Below, one piece after another: positions 36,201-47,860 of a DNA stretch of 64,000 bases. The stretch covers positions 434,001 through 498,000 of the forward strand of contig NW_025408687.1 of assembly GCF_020360975.1 (NCBI RefSeq), in the 5' to 3' direction. The position numbers and the translations under genes were made by a program. Every line of letters begins with the position of its first letter. The first letter of the stretch is position 1. This stretch comes from Hirsutella rhossiliensis. Its lineage: Eukaryota > Ascomycota > Sordariomycetes > Hypocreales > Ophiocordycipitaceae. The notes beneath the pieces are model-generated. The model saw only the letters and a program-made list of their open reading frames with translations. It did no database searches and was not told the origin of the DNA.

Positions 36201-37147
36201 GCGCCGCATGGATTACTTTGGGCCCATGGTCAACAAGGCGGCGCGAGTTTCGGCTGTCGCCGACGGCGGCCAGATCACGGTGTCATCGGATTTCATCTCG
36301 GAGATTCAACGCTGCCTGGAAACCTTCCATGACACTGAACGCAGCGGCTCGGCCGCGACCGAGGAAGGGTTCGAGGACGAAACGTTTGCGGCGACCATGA
36401 GAAAAGATCTCACGTCGCTCACCTCCCAGGGCTTCGAGGTCAAGGAGATGGGTGAGAAGAAACTCAAGGGCCTGGAAAATCCGGAAATGATTTACTCGCT
36501 CTATCCGCACGCCCTGGTGGGCCGTATCGATCACCATCTGCAGCACGAGCGACGCGACGAGGGCCCGGAGAAGCCAAAGACCAACGCCTCCGGCGGCCAG
36601 CTGTTGTTTGACCCCGAGACGCTCTGGGCGCTCTGGAAGGTCAGCCTGCGGCTCGAGATGCTCTGCAGTACGCTGGAGCAAGAGTCGGGCGCCGCGTTAC
36701 AGCAGCCAGAGATGGAGCTTCTCGAGCGCATAAGATCGCAGGCCGGCGACGTGACGGATCGGTTCCTGATCACCTTTGCGGAGCACCAGGTGAGCAGGAT
36801 AGAGGTGAGTCGTATTGTGCTTCCCTATTTACAGATTGATTACTGACATGGACTAGATGTGTGCCTCTACCCTCGCCATGCGCCACCTCGCCGTGGGCAG
36901 CGGTGCCTTGCGCGAGCTCGATGAGCTGCGCGCGCCCATGGATGCGGTGATTGACTTTTTCGTCCAGCAGAAGAGAGAGCTGGATCTCTACAGGAAGAGA
37001 TATGGGGCGCTTCCACGCTCGGATGGTTGTGTAAAGGAAGAAGAAGAGGAGGAAGACGAAGACGAAGAAGAAGACAGCCAAGAGAGGCAAGCAAGGCAAA
37101 GGGACGAGGAAGAAGATGACGACGAGGATTCGGACGCGACCGAGTAA
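30269..37147 (+). CDS. CYR1: Adenylate cyclase (Ras-associating, LRR, PP2C-like, class III)
   Basis: Four exons (30269-30444, 30511-31231, 31453-36804, 36857-37147) give 2179 residues, the usual size in filamentous fungi. It makes cAMP for protein kinase A, controlling growth, conidiation and pathogenic development. Residues 1-610 are disordered and Ser/Pro-rich, with DLNDMEGIL resembling the G-alpha-binding segment. A Ras-associating domain lies at about 614-715 (APYFIRIFRSDGTFSTHSM). Leucine-rich repeats run from about 735 to 1360, split by a proline-rich insert with a PPPPPPPP run. A PP2C-like domain is at about 1410-1705 and the cyclase catalytic domain at about 1757-1912 (VSIAFTDIKNSTTLWEMYPS, KTEGDAFIVSF). 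Exon 4 adds a helical tail and a strongly acidic end. Branch sites ggctgac and gtctaac support introns 1 and 2. Confidence 0.96.
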
Positions 37148-37754
37148 GGCTGCGGTGACGAGAAGCTTGTACGAGGCTGGACCAGACTCGATTCATCATC
37201 TCGTTTCCCGTTTTGCCCACGCCCACGAGGGATGGAGCTCGCAAGCGACGGCCCACACGGGCCACATCGACCATGTCACTGACCGAGTTGTTTCTCCAGA
37301 CGGCGGGAGAGAAGGGAGAGCCTGACTCGCTCTCTTTCTCAGGTCGGTGTATATTCCTTGCTCGTTGGTTGCCCGCGCCTTTTTTTTCTTGTATTCCAGA
37401 AGGGTGTTGGGTAATAGAACGAGGGGGGAAATCAAGGGGAGCCAGGGAACGGATAATACAAAAAGAGGCTGGGAGGTATGAAAGCGATGGCTTCATTTTC
37501 TCCGTACAAGGAGGCTGGGTGGGCGCGGCGGACTGGGTTTGTTCGGTGACTGGATTTACACGGGTTGGCGGCTCTTGCGGCGTTTTCTCCTTCGGGTTCC
37601 CGGGCGAGGAACGGGATGTTGTTGGTGTGCGTGTGGAAAAGGGGCAGGGATGTTGGTTTGGAGCCTCATGTCAACTGCGTTTCTGAACTATATACATCTA
37701 TACACTACGATGTCTTGAACCACGTCCACAACCCAACGCCGACAGGGTGAGAGC
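37148..37754. other. Intergenic region between convergent genes
   Basis: 607 bases between the stops of adenylate cyclase (forward) and ALG12 (reverse). It holds both 3' UTRs. No gene or repeat is evident. Confidence 0.5.
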
Positions 37755-39547
37755 TCAGGACACGGCGTGCCGCGTGTGCCTGGTGCGCTTCATGATGTGG
37801 ATGCGCGGCGACATGCGAGGCCCGACCCACCAGCCGCCCGTGTATCCCCTGACGGCGTCGCGCAGGCGGGCGACGCGGGCGCCGCGGCCGACGACGGGGC
37901 CTGCGTCGTGGTGGCGGGGTGCGGCGCCGGGCTTGAGGACCTCGATGCCGTCGTAGCCGTGGACGACGCCGACTACGTGCCAGCTGCCGAGGGCGGCGGC
38001 CGGGTCCTCCATGAGGGCGTAGTCCATGGTTTCCCAGAAGGAGAGCCGGTCGAGCAGCGGGCTGTCCTCGGTCTTGTCGAAGAGGAAGACGGGCCCGGAG
38101 GCGGCGGCGGCGGCGGGGGGGGGAAGGAGGTCGGCGAGGGCCGAGGGGCGGGCGAGGGCGAGGGGAAGGCCGTGGGGGTTCTGGCCGAAGAGGGTGAGGC
38201 CCGTCATGCAGGTCAGGACGTCGGCGTGGACGGCGAGGGTCGGGGCCGAGGCGTCGTGGCTGCGGGCGACGAGGGCGTTGAGCTGGGCGAGGGCGTCGCC
38301 GCCGGGGTAGTTGAGGGAGGAGACGAGCAGCACGGCGGCGCTGGCGGCGCAGGAGGCGACGAGGGCGAGGGCGAGGGCGAGGGCGGCGAGGGCGTAGGCG
38401 GGCGACTTGGCGCGGCGCGAGGCGACCAGGTTTGCGCCGAGGGCGGCGGCGGCGGTCAGAGGCGGGACGGCGTAGAAGACGAAGCGGGCCTCCTTGTGCG
38501 GCTGCAGGGAGTAGATGGCGACGAAGAGCAGGCTGGGGACGGCGAGGAGGCGGGCCTGGCGGCGGGTGCCCGGGTGGGCGAGGGCGAAGAGGACCAGGGG
38601 GACGGCGAGCGGGTTGAGGAGGAGGCGCGGCAGGGCCGAGGAGAAGTAGTAGTGCCAGGGGGAGACGCCCCAGTCCGAGGCGGCGCCCTGGACGGCGTTG
38701 AAGTAGAAGGCGGCGAGCTCGGGCCAGAGGGGCCTCTGCCAGAGGTACGAGTCGAGCGGGACCGAGATGGCGAGGGCGACGGCCAGGGTGCCGACGACGA
38801 GGGCGACGAGGCTGCGCAGGGCCAGCTGGCGCGAGGCGAGGAGCTGCAGCCCCACGGCGGCGAGCAGGATGGCCAGCTCGGCGCGGAAGATGGCGGTGGC
38901 GAAGACGAGCAGGCCGATGGCTTGCCGGCGGCGGACCCGGGCGCGGCGGGGGTCGGTCTTGGGGAGGAGGAAGGCGAGGGCGAGGGTGGCTTTTTGTCGT
39001 GCCCCGTGGAATGGGTTGCTGATCAGCGACGAGGGGGGAGTGGAGAGACGGGGCAGTCAGGGGGGAGAGGGGAGAAGAGCTCACTCAGGCCAAAGGCAAA
39101 CATGTTTGGCAGGGTCCTCGAGGCGTAGTAGACAACGTGGAACTGCGCAACCGTCATGAGCACCCACCAAGCAGCCACGGCAGCGCCAAACGCCTCGGCC
39201 AGGGCCCTGCGGAAGACGACGAGGGCGGCGGCGTTGCAGGCGGCCAGCACGGCCCTGACGACGAGCTGGGCATGGCGGAAGCCGACGAGGGCGACGGCGG
39301 GGCGGGCGACGGCGGCGAGGACGACGGGGCCGACCAAGGAGCGCGGCACGGCGCCGGGGAAGGCGAAGTGGTCAAAGGCGCGGGCCAGGCGCGCGGGCGC
39401 GGCCAGGGGCACGCCGTAGACGAGCACGTCGTGCGCCGCCTGCAGGTTGAACGACTCCTCGACCTTTGTGTGCGGCGACGCGGCGAGGTGGACGAGCGGC
39501 GCGGCGAGGAGCAGGGAGTCGAGGAGTAGGCCTTGATGGGGGAGCAT
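37755..39547 (-). CDS. ALG12: Alpha-1,6-mannosyltransferase of N-glycan assembly (GT22)
   Basis: Two exons on the minus strand, 39547-39085 and 38989-37755, joined in phase 1 across a 95-nt intron (gtgagc...aaaaag), 565 residues. This is the dolichyl-P-mannose-dependent ER enzyme that adds the eighth mannose to the lipid-linked oligosaccharide. The N-terminus MLPHQGLLLDSLLLAAPLVH is a membrane helix leading to the lumenal loop with the GT22 signature SPHTKVEESFNLQAAHDVL. Then come FDHFAFPGAVPRS and YYASRTLPNMFAFGL, which runs into the splice junction. Multiple hydrophobic helices fill the rest, with LQPHKEARFVFY as in related mannosyltransferases. The third codon positions are extremely GC-rich, which creates long spurious frames on both strands. 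An upstream in-frame ATG at 39667 is less likely because it precedes the membrane anchor by 40 polar residues. Confidence 0.92.
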
Positions 39548-40068
39548 GTTAGCGTTGGCCCATGGCGGTTTGTCTTGTTTGGTCCGGACTGGAAGGCATG
39601 AGCGCTGGCAAGCGTGTGTTACCGGAGGGAGCCATTGGGCTGTTGATGGCGGATGAGGATGGTTCATCAGAGAGCGGGCGTGAGCGAGACCGACGCGGGC
39701 TGTCTCTCCCTCTCGGCTCCCAAGCTGGACCGGCCTGACCGTCGAGCACCAGAAATATTCCTCACGGGGAAAATGAACAACCAGAGGAACAAAACAGCGA
39801 AACGAGGCCGTATCTCAAGCGTCGGCTCACCAAGCGCTGCGACGGGCAAGGTGTTTCCAAGGCCCCAAGAAGATACTTCAGTCCCGTACCCGACCACGCG
39901 CAGCAGCCCCGGATCGGCACAACCTATCTCCCCCACCGACGAGGCCACCACGACGGGGGGCAGCAAGACACGACGACACACGACCCTTCCAGCTCCCGAT
40001 CCGCCCGGCGCGCCGCAACCCCCTTCCGTCTCCGACAGCCGCATCGCACCGCGCCGCCGTCGCCCAAG
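39548..40068. promoter_or_regulatory. Divergent promoter of ALG12 and YOS1
   Basis: 521 bases between two divergent start codons, so both promoters lie here. Both products work in the early secretory pathway, so co-regulation is plausible but inferred. No specific binding motif stands out. Confidence 0.5.
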
Positions 40069-40567
40069 ATGCTCTTCTTCGGCAACTTCCTCTACATTGC
40101 CGTGCTGCTCATCAACGCCGTCGCCGTCCTCAGCGAGGACCGCTTCCTCGCCCGCAGTACGTCCGCTCCTCTCTCTCCACCGTTGCCCTACGGGGACGGA
40201 CAGAGTCGTTCGACACGCATGGCCGTGTGCGCACACCACCAGTGAAATACATACATGTGTAGAGAGAGAGAGAGAGAGAGAGAGACATCGTCGCTAACCG
40301 CCTCCCCTCCGCACGCAGTCAACCTCTCCCCCGCCTCCTACGACCCGGCCTTTGGCATCGGCGCCGACGCGAGCATCAAGGCCAAGATCATCCACCTCAT
40401 AGCCAGCATCCGCACCATTATGCGCAGTGCGTCACGACCCCCCACCCCCTCCCCTGTCCGAAACGACGGGCGACGAGACCGCACCAACTAACTGCCAGTG
40501 TGCCTTCCCAGTGCCCTTGGTCTTCATCAACACTGTCATCATACTCTACGAGCTGGTGCTTGGATGA
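40069..40567 (+). CDS. YOS1: Yos1-like ER-Golgi transport protein (IER3IP1 family)
   Basis: Three exons, 40069-40156, 40319-40426 and 40512-40567, give 83 residues. Yos1 is a small double-spanning subunit of the Yip1-Yif1 complex needed for COPII vesicle traffic. The N-terminal helix MLFFGNFLYIAVLLINAVAV is followed by LSEDRFLARINL, a small loop (FGIGADASIKAKIIHLIASI) and the C-terminal helix MPLVFINTVIILYELVLG, which spans the final splice junction. Length and ends match the family closely. Both introns are inserted in phase 1. Intron 1 (162 nt) contains an (AG)n repeat. Confidence 0.94.
40261..40285 (+). repeat. (AG)n microsatellite in YOS1 intron 1
   Basis: About 12 tandem AG dinucleotides, 30 nt upstream of the intron's acceptor region, where a polymorphic length could affect splicing. 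Confidence 0.93.
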
Positions 40568-41266
40568 TTTGCGTGCGAGGGAAGAGGGGTCGAGGCGAAA
40601 ACAAAATGGCCATTCCATAGCGTCGGCGAATGCGGAATCTTTCCCGGGTCAAGCAGTCGCCCGGCGGCGGCAGAGCAGCTGTCGAGAAGACCAACACACT
40701 TTTGACGACGGCCCAGCTTTACATGGCTCACCACCTTGCCAATGCTCCACGCGAGCAAGAGATGGAACAATAGGTGCTAGGGCTTTCATGCCAGCCCGAT
40801 GCTTCATTATCTAGTCGCTGCCCAGGGCATCCTTCAAGCCATCATACAGTCGTCGCAGTACGACCAAAGACGGCTATGGACCATCTCGTGCGTGGTGTTG
40901 TTACAGCATCCCGCTCGTCAATACACGGGCTCCATGCATTCGTTCCTTCATCCGCGACATCCGTGACGTCTCTCGACCGTCATGTCATGCCCCCCTGAAC
41001 CCGGTCCTTCCAAACCAACGCCAGAATCCTGACATGTAAATAGCCCAACCCAGGCCTGGCTGCCAAAAAAATGCAACCCAAGTTCGCTTTCGATGCCATC
41101 TTCTCCGTACGCGCAAAGCCGGCCAGTGTATGTTCCGTCGTAGACCCTTGTGTGTCTCGAGCACCGCAGCCCTTGCCGGTGCGGTCGATTCGATTCCCCA
41201 GCTTTTCTTCCACCGAGTGAGCACCAGATTCACGCGCAGGCACGTGGGCGGGACCATGTGCTTCGT
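40568..41266. other. Intergenic region between convergent genes
   Basis: 699 bases between the YOS1 stop and the creB stop. It should carry both 3' UTRs. No gene is seen. Confidence 0.5.
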
Positions 41267-43924
41267 TCACGACAGCAAGTTGCCGCTCTTCTTGCGGCCC
41301 AGTCCGATGCTGAGGCGGCCCTTGGTCTTCTCTTGCTTCTCCGGCGCATCGCCATTTTCGTGCCCTCCGGAAGCCGTGTCGCTGATTCCCTTGTCTTTGT
41401 GGAAGAAGCTGAAGCTCCGTTTCGACATGGACTTGCTACCCCTCTTGGACCTGTCGAGGAGGCTGCTCATGGACCCCGAGCCATTCGGCTCCTTCTTTTT
41501 CGGCTCCTCCTCCTTGGCCTCCGTCCGTTTGCCTTCGTCGTGTGAGCTCTGCGGCTCATCTTGCTCGCTCCTGCGAGCCTGGGACCCCCCAAGTTTCTCA
41601 TCTTTTCTCCTCTTATCTTCTTCCTTGGCTTGTCTCTCCCTCTCCCTCTCCGCCTCCTTGGCTTGTTTTCCCCTCTCCTTCTCCGCCTCCTTGGCTTGCT
41701 TTTCCTTCTCCCTCTCCGCCTCCTTGGCCTGCCTTCCCCTCTCTTTCTCTGCATGCTTCGCCGCCTTTTCCGCCGCCTCGCGCTCCTTCTTTTCTCGCTT
41801 CTTTTCCTCCTTGGTCTTGGCGTCCTGCTTCGCCGCGATAGGGCCCGTCAGAGGGGAGGCGGGAAGCGGCGTCGGCATCGGGGGCACGTCCCCCACCGGC
41901 GGCGGACTGGGCATGTCAGGTGCCGTTCTGGCATGTGACAACCTGGACATGGACTCTCGCTCGAGTGTCAGAGGAGTCGGCTGCGTCGTCTGTCGCTTTA
42001 ACGGAGCCGTGTCTGCCTTGTCGCCGTCCTCGTGCGCCACGTGTGCAGCCTGGGTCGCCAGCTTGACCTCCTCCATCCCTTCCCTCTCCTGCTCTTCCCT
42101 CACCTTCTCAAAGGTCGTCTCCTGGTAAAAAAGAACGTACGCCGTAGCCATGCCGGGCTTGTCCCCGAAAAAGTTGCGCACAAAGTGTTTGTCGACAGGC
42201 TCAACCATCTCGTCGTCAAATAACACCCAGCCTCGGTCCTTGGTCTTGATTATCGACACGTAATGACCATGGTAGACGTTTCCGCCGATGTGCACGACAA
42301 CCGCGTACAGCTCGTACAGGCGGTCCGGATCCTCGGCGTCCTCGGTGGTGTTGAACATGCGCAGGTGATAGGGGTACACGACGCGGTGAAAGAGCTTCTG
42401 CAGGCGGCTGTAGTCGTCCGTGTACTTGAACCGCTTCAGATGCAGCGTGAGCACCTTGGGCAACCGCTTGACCTTCATACGCTTCTCTGCTTCCTGCAGC
42501 CCTCCGCAATGGTCGCAATGGAACTTGTTACGCTCGCAGAGCATCTCTTCGGCAGAAAACTTGCGCAGGCACGACGTGACGGACGAGTGCTCCTCGAGAT
42601 CGATGGAAAGATCGAGGAATGTCTCGTCTCGCTGCGACGCCGTCTCGCACGTCAAGCATTTTGTCTCCGAGGTCAAGACGCCCTCGAAAATGTCGTGGAC
42701 CCAACCGGTGCCCGGGGAGCGGTAGCCGTTTGTGTTGTTGGCCACGGTGGAGCCCAACGCGTGTCCCACCGACTGCGCAAGGCCGTTGGGCTTGTTGGCC
42801 GCCTCCTGCTCGTGTGTCTTGCGAGCCTTGGCTTCGACGTTGGCGATGACGTCGTTGAGTACAAGGCCGTAGAACTCGTGGGCGTCTTGATGCATCGAAT
42901 TGCGAAACATTTCATTGTCGCGCTTGAAGATCTCGAGGAAGCGCTGGGGGCTGAGGACGCCCGTCCGCGTTTTGCTGTCCATCAAAGCCAGAAATATGTC
43001 CTTGAGCCCCGTAAAGGTACACTCATCCATGCCGTACGCCACGGCATTCTCCTGCGCCAACTCCAAGATGGGCCCTTTGAGCATTGCCTGCTTCTTTTTG
43101 TACTCGGGCGTATCAGGCTTGTCCTCGGGCTTGATCCCGGTTTGACCGGACATGGGCTGACCCGGGCTGATGACCTGTCGCTGCTTCATGGCCTGGGAGG
43201 CCGGGAGGGTCTTTTGTTTCTGTTGTAAGGTCGGGGGAGTCGGGTTCATCAGGGGTCTGATGGTGACGTTGACCTTGGGACGGATGCCGTTGGGGGTGTC
43301 GGACGGGGAGTGCGGGGGGTATTTGATAACATTGTCGCGGAAGAGGTCGGAATAGAAGAGAGCCTGAACAATGGAGTTGCAGTAACTAGGAGAGCAAGTT
43401 AGTAGGCCGTCGGGGCTGCAGGGGCGCCGCTGTATACCAGGTATTTCCAAACTAGGAGATGCAGGTCAGTCAGGGGCCGAAGCTGCGTTTATTGGAAAAG
43501 AAGTTGAACAGGAGAGGAAGGGGGCAAGGCAAGCGATTCAAGGGAGAGGCACATTTTCAAACCCAAAGAATCTGTCACTGCCATCCTCGCGCAACGGCCC
43601 GGCATGCTGGAGCATCCGTTCCAGCGGGGTGACCTCGAAGAGGGACTCGTCCTTTTTCTTGGGCTGCGCATCCTTGGTCGACAAGATCGGAGAGACCTAT
43701 CGGGGAGAGAATCAGTAAGTGCCGATGGCCGGGCGACGCGCGCGTTGGCTGGGAGAGACAAGGCCAAGGCCGAGAGCCTCGTCGTGGTTCGTCTGCCCCC
43801 GGCTCCCTCTTCCTCGGCCTCGCTCGTTGCGTCTCGCTCGAGCATTGACGGCGATGACGACGCGGGTGAAAGGCGGTGGACGTACCGAACTGGCGCTCTT
43901 GATCTTGTTGAGGAAGCCGGCCAT
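41267..43924 (-). CDS. creB: Ubiquitin C-terminal hydrolase CreB (USP12/46 type)
   Basis: Four exons on the minus strand: 43924-43886, 43696-43553, a 14-nt exon 43451-43438 and 43385-41267, 771 residues. CreB-type enzymes act with the WD40 protein CreC in carbon catabolite repression. Exon 1 reads [13 protein letters not shown]; exon 2 ends with DRFFGFEN. The microexon plus exon 4 complete [17 protein letters not shown], the Cys box, with catalytic Cys66 split between microexon and exon 4. The His box is [12 protein letters not shown]. Two CxxC pairs (CLTC, CDHC) form the zinc site of the fingers. The last 200 residues are a disordered Pro-rich region and a highly charged coiled coil made of repeated [13 protein letters not shown] units. 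The family normally has this C-terminal coil. Confidence 0.95.
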
Positions 43925-44727
43925 GATGGGAGGGCTCGGGCGGTCAGCGGGGCGGCGGCGGAGGCGGAGGCCGGACGCAGGCAGGCAGAAGAGCTGCGCA
44001 GCGCCCGCTAAGAGATTGGCTGGACGAGGACGTGGGAAGTCATTCGCGACGGAGGCGATTTCGACGGGAGCGGGATCTATCGATTGATTCCTCCTGATGG
44101 GATTGGAGAGGAGGAGAGGACAAGTATCGGCAGTGAGGAAAGCAGAAGGGATAGTCCAGCCTTTTTTCCCGGGGGGAAGGGGCGTGTGCGGATCTGCGGA
44201 GCGGACGAGCAGGAGACGGGGGATAAGATGATACATGGGGTACGGGGTGCTTTTGGTGGGTGGACCAGGTATCCTTTTGCGTCACTGGGGGTTGGGGAGT
44301 GACTTGGCGACGGGTACAAGATGACATGCAGAGAGTACATCCGGCCTCTGTTTAAACTCGGCTGCGGCAGGCAGGGACTACGGAGAAGCCTGGGGTTGGA
44401 GGACGGAGGGGATGTACGAGGTAGGTACAACCACTGTATATGAGTTGGTACCTGCTGAAATACGCAGACTTGGGCTGGAAACACCGTAACTTATATTTTC
44501 TTTTAAAACCTGAGCTGGCTGGGCAGAGAGACAGAGACGGAGAGAGAGAGAGAGAGAACAGTCGAGTGCAACAAAGTGTTGGTTCGAGAGCGCATCATGC
44601 CTCATGCAAGGCATCGAAATGCATGACAGTACATACAAAGGGAGGGAGGGCTGTTGGGTGGTGAGGGCCGCTGAAGAAGCATTGTAATCAGACGTTGGTG
44701 CCTGCGACGCGGATTCTGCCCTCGACT

Positions 44728-44756
44728 TGGATGGTGGATGGTGGATGGTGGATGGC
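44728..44756. repeat. GGATGGT tandem repeat
   Basis: Four near-identical GGATGGT units in a row, in the region upstream of creB. Confidence 0.85.
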
Positions 44757-45795
44757 CATGACGGTCGATTGGAGGAGGAGGCGGATGGTGACGACGAAGA
44801 GGCTGTCTCTGCCCCTCGCCTTGTCTCTTTTCCTAGGAGCGCGAGAGATAAGGCAGTTGTCAACCTGACGTCGTGCCGCCTTCAGATGGCCGTGGTACCT
44901 ACTGTGCATAAGCCGATACAGTGCAGAGGATTCGTAGAGAGAGCCAACGGCTGTGACGTCGCTGCAGGATGCGATGCAAACCCACACACTACTGTGCTGT
45001 CCAAGGCTAAGTCGCTAAGGTAGGGTAGGAGGTAGGTGGGCAAGGCACATGTGTGCAGAATGTATTGTAGTCTGTAGCATGGACTGAGAAGGGCGCCGAT
45101 GAAGCGTTCTGTTGGCTGCGGCTTTGCTGACGACCAAAGGCACGAGCGAGGTTGGTTGCATTGCAGACGAGGCACCACCTACTGTACCCAGCCTAGATAG
45201 CCGCGTGCCGTCGAGACTGACTGCATGCGCTGACGAGGTGCTTGCTGGGTCGCCGAGAAGGTATACGACTAAAAATATGGACAAAACAAATCTGACGAGG
45301 CGCCAGAGAGAGAGGGGGGGAGAGAGGGGGAGATGGGGGAGGAGAGCCTGGGATACAAGGTACTGTACGTAATTACTGTGCCCCGTTCGTTCCCCGCGAT
45401 GCCCGACTTTGGGGAAAAGTCAATTCGCCGTGTTTCCCTCCGCCTTGGCGCATCCATGTTTCCTTTTGTCGCGGGCGATGCGACGCCACCGCATGGCTTT
45501 CCGAGGCTGTCTCTTGCTTTCCCCCCCGGCCGTCATCAGCCTCTCGTCAATCGCCATCTTGACGGCGCCTGCCCCTGCATGCCTTGTTCGCCGCGGGAAA
45601 CTCGTCCAAGTCGGGACATGTATCAGACACCCTCCCTCCTCCAAACGCCCCTTGTGCGAAACGAGATGCAGGTAAAAATAGAGCCGCCTTTGTCGCCTGA
45701 TACCGCCCAGACATTTATTTTGGTATATTTTTGGCCCCCAAGCGTGCCGCCCATCCTCCTGCCCGTCTTCAAGACGTGGCGTGCCACTCGACAGT

Positions 45796-45859
45796 GCACA
45801 CACACAGAGACACACACTCACACAGACACACACACACACAGAGAGAGAGACACACACAC
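45796..45859. repeat. (CA)n/(GA)n compound microsatellite
   Basis: About 60 bases composed almost only of CA and GA dinucleotides, 120 nt downstream of the phosphate carrier stop codon. Confidence 0.9.
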
Positions 45860-45979
45860 TGATAGTCATGGTCTGCATGCCGTCGTCTCTCAGGATACGT
45901 ACCCGCTCGCACCTCGGGCGCCGAGTCACTCTGGCACAACGAAGGCTCCCGACCCCATCCAAAATCCCCCTGCGCGCCT

Positions 45980-47246
45980 TCACTTCTTCTCGGTCGGAGG
46001 AGGCGGACCTCCGGTCGTCGGCAGGCCCATGAAGATTTTGAAGTAGTCCTGTGCGACGATGGCGTCAGTCCAGAGAGAAAGCAAGGGAGAGAAGGGGACA
46101 GAGATAAAGAAACTCACATAAATCATCCACTGCAACCCCGTCAGGGTGCCAATCATGACAATGCGCACCGGCAGGCCGTTCCACAGCCCCGCGAAGCCAA
46201 TGTCGCGGTAGATGCGCCCCATGGCACCGCCAAACGCCTCGCCAGGCTCGCGGCTCGCATTGAGCTTGCTGACCATGACGTCGGCCGGGTGCGACACAAT
46301 GGCGCACAGGATGCCCGCCAGGTAGCCGCCCGTAAACGAGACGCCCGTCTGCGCCGCCTTGCCGTAGTCCTTCTTCTCCCCCGGCAGGCGCCGGTACATC
46401 ATCTCGACAATGGTCTCGAACGAGGCAAACTTCATCATGGTGTAGGGGATCTGCCGGCCCCACAGCGGGTAGATGCCCTTGTATAGGCCGGCCCAGCCCT
46501 CCTTGGCCGTGACGGCCCGGATGCCGGCCACGGTGCCGGCGTACGGGTTGGGCATGCTGCCCTGCATCCGCACCTTGACGGCCTCGAACGGGCACAGCGC
46601 CACGTCGGCCAGGAACTCGGCCGACGCCGACGCCGCCAGGTACAGGCCCGTCTTGTACTTGGCCGCCGCCTCGGGCCCGGCCATGTCCGAGTACGTCTTC
46701 TTGAAGTACTCGTACCAGCCGTACTTGAAGGCCCCCTGCGCGCTGTAGCCGAAGAGCGTCGGGCTCCAGCCCGTGAAGATGCCGCGGAGGCCCTCGGCGC
46801 GGTAGATGCGGCCCCACGCCTGGAAGTTGCTCGTGTACAGCTTCGGGTCGACCTGCCGGCGCGTCTTGACCAGGTCGAGCGGCGTCACGGCCGTGTGCGT
46901 GAGACCCTGTTTACCCTCGATGAGCAACGACCGCGGCATCTTTTCTCAGGGGTACATGACTTACGCAAGCCATGAGGCCGCCCACGGTGCAGGCGGCGTA
47001 GAACTTGCCCGAGTAGAGCTCCATCTTGCCCGTCTTGGCCTGGGCGGCGGCGCTCGCCTTTTCAAACTCCCTGGCGGCCTCGTTGCCGAGCTTGTTGGCC
47101 TTGCCCTTGGCGTCGTCGACGGCGGAAAAGGCGCCGTACAGCTCAGGCCGTGCCTGGTACGGCGTCGGCCGGGCTCCGGCGGCGGCCATGGCGGGGCTGT
47201 AGCGCGAGCCCTCGAGCGACTGTGCCTTGGGGTAGAGGTATGACAT
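45980..47246 (-). CDS. MIR1: Mitochondrial phosphate carrier (SLC25A3/Mir1 type)
   Basis: Three exons on the minus strand, 47246-46965, 46906-46118 and 46048-45980, all phase 0, 379 residues. It is the inner-membrane carrier that imports phosphate, with protons, for ATP synthesis. The N-terminal 75 residues are Ala-rich, consistent with a presequence-like or intermembrane extension. Three carrier repeats show the signature P-x-[DE]-x-x-[KR]: TPLDLVKTRRQ, CPFEAVKVRMQ and HPADVMVSKLN. Family marks include GWSPTLFGYSAQGAFKYGWY and QIPYTMMKFASFE. The C-terminus ends in a Pro/Gly tail and Lys-Lys. Introns use gtaagt/acag and gtgagt/acag. Confidence 0.96.
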
Positions 47247-47860
47247 TGGCGGTGGGCAGGCCAAGTAGGAAAAAGGCGCTTTGCCGTGCGGGTGAGGTTT
47301 CGAGCTGACAAGTGTCGTGTGAGTCGACCAATGCTGGCTCCAGCTACCCCAGATTCTGCGTACAAACAAGCACTTAGTCGTGGGCGGAGTTAACGGGCGT
47401 CAGCATGCCGAGAGGTGCCCGAGCACACGCTGAAGCCATGACATCATCGGCCTTGCCTTGTTCCAGCGGGCGGCCAATGTCGTTGCGAGCATCTAGTTAT
47501 GCAAAAAGCATCAAAGACGTTCTCCCCCCACCCGGTTTAACCATCACGTGCCTGTTCAACAGATGCCTGCTAATTAATGGCAGCTCCCCCAGCAGAGTCG
47601 AGGCGGCCGGCCCCGCTCCCAGTGGACGGACAGCGAAGACGGCGAGCCCCCTCCGGCCCGAAGCCTGGCCCCACTGTCCGGGGGCCACCTGGCAGTGCAA
47701 AACTTCAGGGCCCGCACCCCCGCCAGTTTTCCATCCCTGGAAGCGCCGCCAGATTCCCTCCACGCCATCGTCATCGCCGCCTCGACTCTCGCGACCAGCC
47801 CACACTGCAACAAGCCCCCTTTCCCCCTCTTGTCACTCCACGCCCACACAGAGCCGTCGA
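47247..47860. promoter_or_regulatory. Divergent promoter with two CCAAT boxes
   Basis: 614 bases between the phosphate carrier and CBS-protein starts. CCAAT occurs on the forward strand at 47328-47332 and 47474-47478. CCAAT-binding (HAP-type) complexes often drive respiratory genes in fungi, which fits the carrier, but occupancy is inferred. Confidence 0.5.

Larger units (their letters stand above)
43925..45979. promoter_or_regulatory. Long intergenic region with microsatellites
   Basis: 2055 bases between the creB start and the stop of the phosphate carrier gene (both reverse). It is the creB promoter plus the 3' side of the carrier gene. It contains a GGATGGT tandem (44728-44756) and an extended CA/GA-rich tract (45796-45859). 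Open frames here are short or low-complexity, and none is convincing. Confidence 0.5.

Noticed and set aside
37705..39128. 450-codon frames on both strands overlapping ALG12
   Set aside because: Extreme GC3 of ALG12 leaves antisense and shifted frames open; their products are only Pro/Arg or Gly/Glu/Val-rich.
39548..39667. 40-residue upstream extension of ALG12 from ATG 39667
   Set aside because: Polar sequence before the first membrane helix; related proteins start near the helix.
45780..45870. CA/GA repeats considered as CRISPR-like array
   Set aside because: Simple dinucleotide microsatellite with no spacers; CRISPR arrays do not occur in nuclear fungal DNA.
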